From assembly GCA_017480445.1 (NCBI GenBank), contig JAFVAO010000060.1:1-36960 (forward strand): a DNA stretch of 36,960 nucleotides, written 5' to 3'. The translations under genes and the position numbers were made by a program. The DNA comes from Lachnospiraceae bacterium. GTDB lineage: Bacteria; Bacillota; Clostridia; Lachnospirales; Lachnospiraceae. The notes under the pieces were generated by a model, which had not been told where the DNA came from, made no database searches, and saw only the letters and a program-made list of their open reading frames with translations. This document shows positions 31,525-36,960 of the stretch, piece after piece. Positions within the stretch are counted from its first letter, which is position 1. Every line of letters starts with the position of its first letter.

Positions 31525-34500
31525 ATGGAGATAAGAGAATGTTTTCTTGTGTTGGGGCTTGAGAAGACAAAGGATGCGGGACAGATCAAAAAAGCGTATC
31601 GCGCCAGACTGTCTGTGACCAATCCGGAGGATGATCCGGAGGGGTTCAAGCGTCTGCGCGCGGCATATGAAGGCGCGATCGCATACACCGAGCAAAGTGA
31701 TGAGGAGCCAGAGGCGGAGGCGGCGGACGAGACGCCCTCCGGCCTGTGGGTGCAGCGCGCTGCCCGGATTTATCGCGATATACGGGAGCGCAGAGAGGTT
31801 GCCTGCTGGGAACAGCTGCTTGCGGACGAGATCCTGGATTCACTGGAGGAAGAGGAGAATTGCAGGTACAAATTGCTGCGATTCCTGATGGATCATTTCC
31901 GGCTGCCCGGCGAGGTGTGGAAATGTCTGGACAAAAAGCTGCACCTGGTGCAGGATGCGGCGCAGCTGCGGGAACATTTCCCGGCGGATTTTATCAATTA
32001 TGTGGTCAGCCGGTGTGAGCGCGGCGAGGACATTGATTTCCGACAGTTTGAGGGCGCGCCGGACGCGGATTATGATCTGTTTTTGAACTATTACGACAAT
32101 TGCTGGCAGGCGCTGGAGGACGAGAACGTAACGGAGGCCGAGCGGCTTTTACAGGAGTCGGAGGGACTTGCAATCACGCATCCCGCGATGGAGATCTGCC
32201 GCGGTAATCTCTACGCCAGAAAGGGCGAGAAGGAGCGCGGTGCTGATTTTATGCGGGCGCTGTATGCCCGTTATCCCGAGGACGACATGGTGTGTTATCA
32301 CACGGCGGAAATGCTCTGGAAGGCCGGTCAGCGCGATGAAGCGGCAGAGATCTATTGCAAGTTGAAGGCCAAAAGCGACAGGCATTATATGGCCAATGTG
32401 CGTCTGACGGAGTGGTATTATGAGCAGGGGGCTTATCCGACGGCCAAGAAGTGTGCGGAGGCGGTGCTGTCCGTCGGCGCGGACGACACTTTTATGGAGC
32501 TGCTCACCAAGGTGAATGCGATGCTGGAGCAGGATTACCTGCTGCACTGGAAACAGGATCACAACTGGCGGGAGGCGCTGGAACTCTGCTGGTGTTATCT
32601 GCAGGATGGCGAGGTGTGCAGGGGACTGCGCCTTGCGGAAGAGATCCGCGCGGAGATCACGGAGGAGAAGGAGGCGGAGTACGCCGGACTGATCGCGAAG
32701 CTGTTGGTGGAAGAGGCAGAGTATGAGGCGGCGATTCCGGCGGCGGATATCTGGGAAGAGAAGCTGAAGGTGAAAATGCGCAGGGAGGAGCCGGACGAGG
32801 AGCGCGCGCGGGACGAGGATCGGCTGCGGCAGGCGTATATGATCCGCATGCAGTGTTACCGCTGTCTGGGATATAAGGATAAAGCTTATTTTGCAAAGGC
32901 AATTGCGCAGATCGAGGCGGTGGAGACAGGGAGCGCGAAGGATATCGGGCTGCTGTTGGAGAAAGCGCAGATTCTGAACGAGATGGAGGAATACGAGCGC
33001 AGTCTGGAGATCAGCGGAAAGCTGTTGGAGGAATATCAGGTATACGCGGCGGCGGCCAATGCCATGGAGTCCTATAAACGCCAGTGGATTGCGGCCGGCG
33101 TCATTCAAAACGCGCGCATCTGTATTCAGAAGTATCCCACCTATGTGCGGGCGTATGAATATCTGGCCAAAGTTTTTCTGGATCTGGATGAGAAGGAAGA
33201 GCTGCAGAAGGTATTTGACGAGGCGGAGCAAAACAAGGTGACCAGCGTTTTTCTGGATGCGTACCGCTATCAGCTGGGCTACGGGGAAGTGCCCGATGTG
33301 GAGGTTTTAAATCAAAAGCTGGATGCCTTTCAGAACGATTTTCAGGAGAAGGTGGAGCAGGGCGAGATGGCTTTCTATGAGCCGGGACTGGACCTGATCA
33401 ACGAGTATCTGTATTGGTATCCGGGTGCTTACATGCTGCGCAGGAGAGCGTCGTTTTATAAGGCGGCGGGGAAATATGAGCTGGCGCTGGCGGATTATGA
33501 GCGGGCTTTCTCGGAGGAACCCGGGAACGCCTATGTATGCAGCAGTATGAGTCATATTTATCTGCTGCGGGGCGAGCGGGAGAAGGCTTTGCAGCAGATC
33601 AAACGCGCGATTCTCTACGCGGAGGAAGACGGAGAATGGAAGAGCATGCTCTACGCCCAGATGGCCAGGATCTATATGCAGATGGGCGAGGACGAGCAGG
33701 CGCTGGAATGCTTTGCCTACTGCGAAAAGCAGGAGGATGGCGGCACGGGACATCTGTACAATATGGCGGAATGTCTGGCCAGATTGTCGCGCGGCGAGGA
33801 AGCGGCGAAGAAGCTGGCGGTTTATTACCGCAAATCAGATGATACATTTTACGAGGGATATTACAAGCGGCTCGCCGAGATCTGGAGCATCTCCGGCGAT
33901 TATGAGCGCTTGCGGCAGATGCTGGATGCGTGGAAACGCACCCGGAAGATTGCGGACGGAAAGGCCGGATGGCTCAAGCGCACGATGAAAAAAGGCAGCA
34001 CGGCCAGAGACGATATCGATTATTTTATCAGCGCCGGATGGGAGGCGCTGCGGGTCGGGGACGGCGAGACGGCGCTGCGGATGCTGGCAGAGCAGATCCG
34101 GTTGGAGGAGATCCGCGACAAGATGTTTCATGAGGGGTATGCGGATGTGATTTTCGTATCGATTCTCTATGGGAACCGTCAGTCGGCAGAGCGCTATATC
34201 GAGAAGCTGAAGCAGTGGATGAATCGGGCGTCGTTCCAATCGGCGGATCCGTACTATGAGCGCCCGAAGAGCAAGCTGATGCAGGAATTTCTGGTGTCCT
34301 ATTACACGGCGTCCGATGAGGAGCTGCAGGAGATTCTGGATCGGGAGAAGGACTGTATCAACTGTGATTTTTGCCTGTTGCCCAGATGTAAGGAGCTGGA
34401 GGCTATGCGTATATTGCTCCTGATGAAGCAGAGGGAGACGGAGCGCGCAAGAGAGCGGGTTCTGGACAATCTGGCGGTGCAGCCCTATGATGAGTATATG

Positions 34501-34560
34501 CAGGCGCTCTATGTGGTTCTGTTTCGGGCGGAAGCGAGTCGGGAAGGGAATACAAAATGA
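31525..34560 (+). CDS. J-like/TPR protein paired with an Hsp70
   Basis: 1011 aa. Residues 1-53 resemble a J domain: helix I IRECFLVLGLEKTKD, helix II QIKKAYRARLS and helix III GFKRLRAAYEGAI. The HPD tripeptide that triggers Hsp70 ATPase is replaced by the loop VTNPEDDPEG. After an acidic linker the rest is helical with many TPR-like pairs (AEIYCKLKAKSDRHYMANVR, ELALADYERAFSEEPGNAYV), clearest at about 200-320 and 610-760. A late CINCDFCLLPRC cluster may bind metal. The SD GGGGGA (31515-31520) supports the start. Its stop overlaps the Hsp70 start (ATGA), so the two are made together. E. coli HscC also has J-type partners with altered HPD loops (DjlB/DjlC); this is the closest parallel I know. 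Confidence 0.82.
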   Translation: MEIRECFLVLGLEKTKDAGQIKKAYRARLSVTNPEDDPEGFKRLRAAYEGAIAYTEQSDEEPEAEAADETPSGLWVQRAARIYRDIRERREVACWEQLLADEILDSLEEEENCRYKLLRFLMDHFRLPGEVWKCLDKKLHLVQDAAQLREHFPADFINYVVSRCERGEDIDFRQFEGAPDADYDLFLNYYDNCWQALEDENVTEAERLLQESEGLAITHPAMEICRGNLYARKGEKERGADFMRALYARYPEDDMVCYHTAEMLWKAGQRDEAAEIYCKLKAKSDRHYMANVRLTEWYYEQGAYPTAKKCAEAVLSVGADDTFMELLTKVNAMLEQDYLLHWKQDHNWREALELCWCYLQDGEVCRGLRLAEEIRAEITEEKEAEYAGLIAKLLVEEAEYEAAIPAADIWEEKLKVKMRREEPDEERARDEDRLRQAYMIRMQCYRCLGYKDKAYFAKAIAQIEAVETGSAKDIGLLLEKAQILNEMEEYERSLEISGKLLEEYQVYAAAANAMESYKRQWIAAGVIQNARICIQKYPTYVRAYEYLAKVFLDLDEKEELQKVFDEAEQNKVTSVFLDAYRYQLGYGEVPDVEVLNQKLDAFQNDFQEKVEQGEMAFYEPGLDLINEYLYWYPGAYMLRRRASFYKAAGKYELALADYERAFSEEPGNAYVCSSMSHIYLLRGEREKALQQIKRAILYAEEDGEWKSMLYAQMARIYMQMGEDEQALECFAYCEKQEDGGTGHLYNMAECLARLSRGEEAAKKLAVYYRKSDDTFYEGYYKRLAEIWSISGDYERLRQMLDAWKRTRKIADGKAGWLKRTMKKGSTARDDIDYFISAGWEALRVGDGETALRMLAEQIRLEEIRDKMFHEGYADVIFVSILYGNRQSAERYIEKLKQWMNRASFQSADPYYERPKSKLMQEFLVSYYTASDEELQEILDREKDCINCDFCLLPRCKELEAMRILLLMKQRETERARERVLDNLAVQPYDEYMQALYVVLFRAEASREGNTK

Positions 34561-36254
34561 TTGTAGGAATTGATTTGGGTACCACCAATTCACTGGTGGC
34601 ATATTTTACGGAGGACGGTCCTAAGATTATCCCCAACAGGCTGGGGAAACATCTGACGCCGTCTGTGGTCAGCGTGGACGCGGCGGGCACGGTGTACGTG
34701 GGTGAGACGGCGAAGGAGCGGATGAGCCTTTATCCGGAGAGCGTTGCGGAGACGTTTAAGCGCAGCATGGGCACGGAGCGCACCTACCAGCTGAGCGGTC
34801 ATTCCTTCAAGCCGGAGGAGCTCTCCAGCTTCGTGCTCCGGTTTCTGAAGGAGGATGCGGAGGCGTTCCTGGGAGAGGAAGTGACCGAGGCGGTCATCAG
34901 TGTGCCGGCGTATTTTGACGATAAGCGCAGAAAGGCCACCAAGCGCGCGGGAGAACTGGCGGGCCTGAAGGTGGAGCGCATGATCTCGGAGCCCACGGCG
35001 GCTGCGGTGGCGTACGGCCTCTATGACAAGACGCAGGACACGCGCTTTCTGGTGTTTGACTTAGGCGGCGGCACCTTCGATGTGTCGATACTGGAGCTGT
35101 ACCACAATATTCTGGAGGTGCGGGCGGTTGCCGGCGACAATTATCTGGGCGGGGGGGATTTCGCCCAGGAGATGGCGAAGCTTTTTCTGAAAAAGGCCGG
35201 TATGCAGCTTTCGGATCTGAATGAGAAGGAGCAGGTGCGGCTGGAGAATGCGGCGGAGCGCGCCAAGCGGGAGATCAATGAACAGGCGACGGTGACCATG
35301 GGCTTTCTGTATCATGAGGAAGTAAAGGAAGTGCAGATCACCGCGAAGGAATACGAGGAGGCCTGCGAGGAGCTTCTGGGCAAGATCCGCGAGCCGGTGA
35401 AAAAAAGTCTTGCGGATGCGAAACTCAAGCTCTCGGACATTGATGAGATTCTGTTGATCGGCGGCGCGACCAGACTCTCTATCGTCAGAGACTTTCTGAT
35501 CCGCCTGTTCCGCAAATTTCCGGATACAAAGCTCAATCCCGACGAAACCGTGGCGCTGGGTGCAGCCGTACAGGCGGCCATGAAGGAGCGCAGGGAAGAG
35601 GTCAAGGAGGTCATTCTGACCGATGTGTGTTCGTTTACGCTGGGGACGGAGGTGGTCGTGGAATACGACGAAGGAAAGTTCGAGGACGGGAGATTTTGTC
35701 CGATCATCGAGCGGAACACCGTGATTCCGGCCAGCCGGACGGAGCGGCTCTACACGGTGCGGGACAATCAGACCTCTGTGCGCGTGCGGGTGCTGCAGGG
35801 AGAGAGCCGGTTCGCCCGCAACAATCTGTATCTGGGCGAGCTGGAGATCGAGGTGCCCAAGGGGTTGAAAGGCCAGGAGTCCGTGGATGTGACCTACACC
35901 TACGATATCAATTCCCTGTTGGAGGTGGAGGTTAAGGTGGTGTCCACCGGCATCTCCAAGAAAATGATCATCAAGGGCGATGTGAACCACATGACGGAGG
36001 AGGAGATCGCAAAGCGCATGGAAGAGCTTGCGTATCTGAAGATCCAGCCCAGAGACTACGAGGAGAACCGCCTGGTGCTGCTGCGCGCGGAGCGCATGTA
36101 TGAAGAATCGCTGGGAGAGCGCAGGCAGAAGCTGGATCACTATATCACCAAATTCGAGGCCGCACTGAAAAAGGAGGATCACGACGAGATTCAGACTACC
36201 CGGGAGGAGCTGAATACGTTTTTGTCGGAGAGTGATGATTTGGAGACTCGCTGA
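34557..36254 (+). CDS. hscC: Hsp70 family chaperone, HscC-like
   Basis: 565 aa, shorter than DnaK (about 610-640) and close to E. coli HscC (about 556). The ATPase domain has GIDLGTTNSLVAYF (phosphate 1), AVISVPAYFDDKRRKATKRA, FDLGGGTFDVSILEL (phosphate 2) and ILLIGGATRLSIVRDFL (adenosine). A compact substrate domain follows (VCSFTLGTEVVVEYDEGKF to VTYTYDINSLLEVEV), then a short charged helical lid without the DnaK EEVDK-type tail. It is probably a cytosolic chaperone with specialised clients. The start overlaps the stop of the J-like/TPR gene by 4 nt. It is distinct from dnaK, as no grpE or dnaJ is adjacent. Confidence 0.9.
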   Translation: MIVGIDLGTTNSLVAYFTEDGPKIIPNRLGKHLTPSVVSVDAAGTVYVGETAKERMSLYPESVAETFKRSMGTERTYQLSGHSFKPEELSSFVLRFLKEDAEAFLGEEVTEAVISVPAYFDDKRRKATKRAGELAGLKVERMISEPTAAAVAYGLYDKTQDTRFLVFDLGGGTFDVSILELYHNILEVRAVAGDNYLGGGDFAQEMAKLFLKKAGMQLSDLNEKEQVRLENAAERAKREINEQATVTMGFLYHEEVKEVQITAKEYEEACEELLGKIREPVKKSLADAKLKLSDIDEILLIGGATRLSIVRDFLIRLFRKFPDTKLNPDETVALGAAVQAAMKERREEVKEVILTDVCSFTLGTEVVVEYDEGKFEDGRFCPIIERNTVIPASRTERLYTVRDNQTSVRVRVLQGESRFARNNLYLGELEIEVPKGLKGQESVDVTYTYDINSLLEVEVKVVSTGISKKMIIKGDVNHMTEEEIAKRMEELAYLKIQPRDYEENRLVLLRAERMYEESLGERRQKLDHYITKFEAALKKEDHDEIQTTREELNTFLSESDDLETR

Positions 36255-36283
36255 TTGACAAGACGCAAGCAAGTCATTATAAT
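36255..36283 (+). promoter_or_regulatory. Full-consensus sigma-A promoter for alaS
   Basis: TTGACA (36255-36260), a 17-nt spacer and TATAAT (36278-36283) match the consensus at all 12 positions. The -35 begins at the base after the hscC stop codon (TGA 36252-36254). The start is expected near 36290, giving a leader of about 38 nt, too short for a T-box. Confidence 0.85.
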
Positions 36284-36327
36284 GTGAAAAGAATTAGGAA
36301 TGTCTAAGCTTTTTGGAGGAAAAACCA

Positions 36328-36960
36328 ATGCAAAAACGTGGTGTGAATGAACTGAGAAGAATGTTCCTGGACTTTTTCGAGAGCAAGGAACACTTGAAAA
36401 TGAAAAGTTTTTCGCTGGTGCCGCACAATGACAACAGCCTGTTGATCATCAATTCCGGTATGGCGCCGTTAAAACCGTATTTCACAGGGCAGGAGATCCC
36501 GCCCCGTCGTCGTGTGACCACCTGTCAGAAGTGTGTGCGCACCGGCGACATTGAGAATGTGGGAAAGACCGCAAGACATCTGACCTTTTTTGAGATGCTC
36601 GGCAATTTCTCCTTCGGGGATTATTTCAAGCACGAGGCCATTGCCTGGAGCTGGGAGTTTCTGACGGGGTATGTGGGGATGGATCCGGACAGACTGTATC
36701 CCTCGATTTACTGTGAGGATGATGAGGCGTTCGATATCTGGACGAAAGAGATCGGCGTACCGGCGGAGAAGATCACCCGTTTTTACAGAGATGCGGACGG
36801 AAAATGCGACAATTTCTGGGAGCATGGCGCAGGCCCCTGCGGTCCCTGTTCCGAGATTTACTATGACAGAGGCATCAAATACGGCTGTGGCAAGCCCGAC
36901 TGTAAGGTGGGCTGCGACTGCGACCGTTTCATGGAAGTGTGGAACAATGTGTTCACACAG
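36328..36960 (+). CDS. alaS: Alanyl-tRNA synthetase (N-terminal part, runs off the window)
   Basis: 211 codons are present and the frame is open at the right edge; the full protein is normally about 870-880 aa. The start ATG at 36328 follows GGAGGA (36315-36320, spacing 7). The class II core is clear: [77 protein letters not shown] (motif 2 region) and the insertion [17 protein letters not shown] Cys-rich stretch ([17 protein letters not shown]) precedes VWNNVFTQ. It charges tRNA-Ala; the editing and C-Ala domains lie beyond the window. Confidence 0.96.
   Translation, partial: MQKRGVNELRRMFLDFFESKEHLKMKSFSLVPHNDNSLLIINSGMAPLKPYFTGQEIPPRRRVTTCQKCVRTGDIENVGKTARHLTFFEMLGNFSFGDYFKHEAIAWSWEFLTGYVGMDPDRLYPSIYCEDDEAFDIWTKEIGVPAEKITRFYRDADGKCDNFWEHGAGPCGPCSEIYYDRGIKYGCGKPDCKVGCDCDRFMEVWNNVFTQ

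Noticed and set aside
35061-36272. 403-codon minus-strand frame opposite hscC
   Set aside because: Antisense shadow of a clear Hsp70 gene in GC-biased codons, with no family motifs.

Overview
The window looks like a chromosomal segment of a Clostridia bacterium, most likely Lachnospiraceae. This is inferred from gene content: a BspA-type DUF285 repeat surface protein with InlB-type repeats, a 1416-residue fused acyl-CoA dehydratase activase, the era-yqzL-recO order followed by single-chain GlyQS, strong Gram-positive Shine-Dalgarno (SD) sites and many intrinsic hairpin-T-run terminators. Almost every gene is on the + strand; the activase at 16673-20923 is the only clear minus-strand gene. There is no tRNA, rRNA, CRISPR array, prophage or insertion sequence that I can support.

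Layout. 1-49: tail of an unknown gene. 100-1192: an Rpn/PD-(D/E)XK nuclease gene with its own promoter, a structured leader whose last hairpin covers the SD site, and a terminator. 1300-2971: a MATE efflux transporter and a 51-aa charged protein. 3014-10057: a single 6.9-kb gene for a secreted BspA-like giant (2298 aa), driven by a promoter with two phased 18-bp palindromes. 10080-11847: a CobU-like protein and a PilT ATPase, neither with its usual partner genes nearby. 11898-16692: RNase HI, a 23S rRNA pseudouridine synthase, NAD-dependent DNA ligase, homoserine O-acyltransferase and a 79-aa coiled-coil protein, ending in a terminator whose loop holds the overlapping stop codons of the two convergent genes. 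16673-21054: the activase, transcribed leftward from a good sigma-A promoter.

21117-31477: a long co-directional run with no visible terminator: rhomboid-fold membrane protein with a C-terminal Cys-rich ribbon, a sigma-70-like protein without region 4, a 139-aa unknown, a PreP-type M16C metalloprotease, a DUF4349 lipoprotein, Era, YqzL, RecO, a second lipoprotein (internal promoter inside the end of recO) and glycyl-tRNA synthetase. 31525-36254: a large J-like/TPR protein translationally coupled (ATGA overlap) to an HscC-like Hsp70. 36255-36960: a consensus sigma-A promoter and the first 211 codons of alaS.

Most of the window is housekeeping (DNA ligation and repair, ribosome maturation, tRNA charging, methionine entry). 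The most unusual parts are the J-like/TPR-Hsp70 pair with a degenerate HPD loop, the region-4-less sigma-like protein in the membrane/protease operon, the CobU homologue lacking the guanylylated histidine, the twin-palindrome promoter and higher-order repeats of the BspA giant, and the SD-sequestering leader of the Rpn nuclease.
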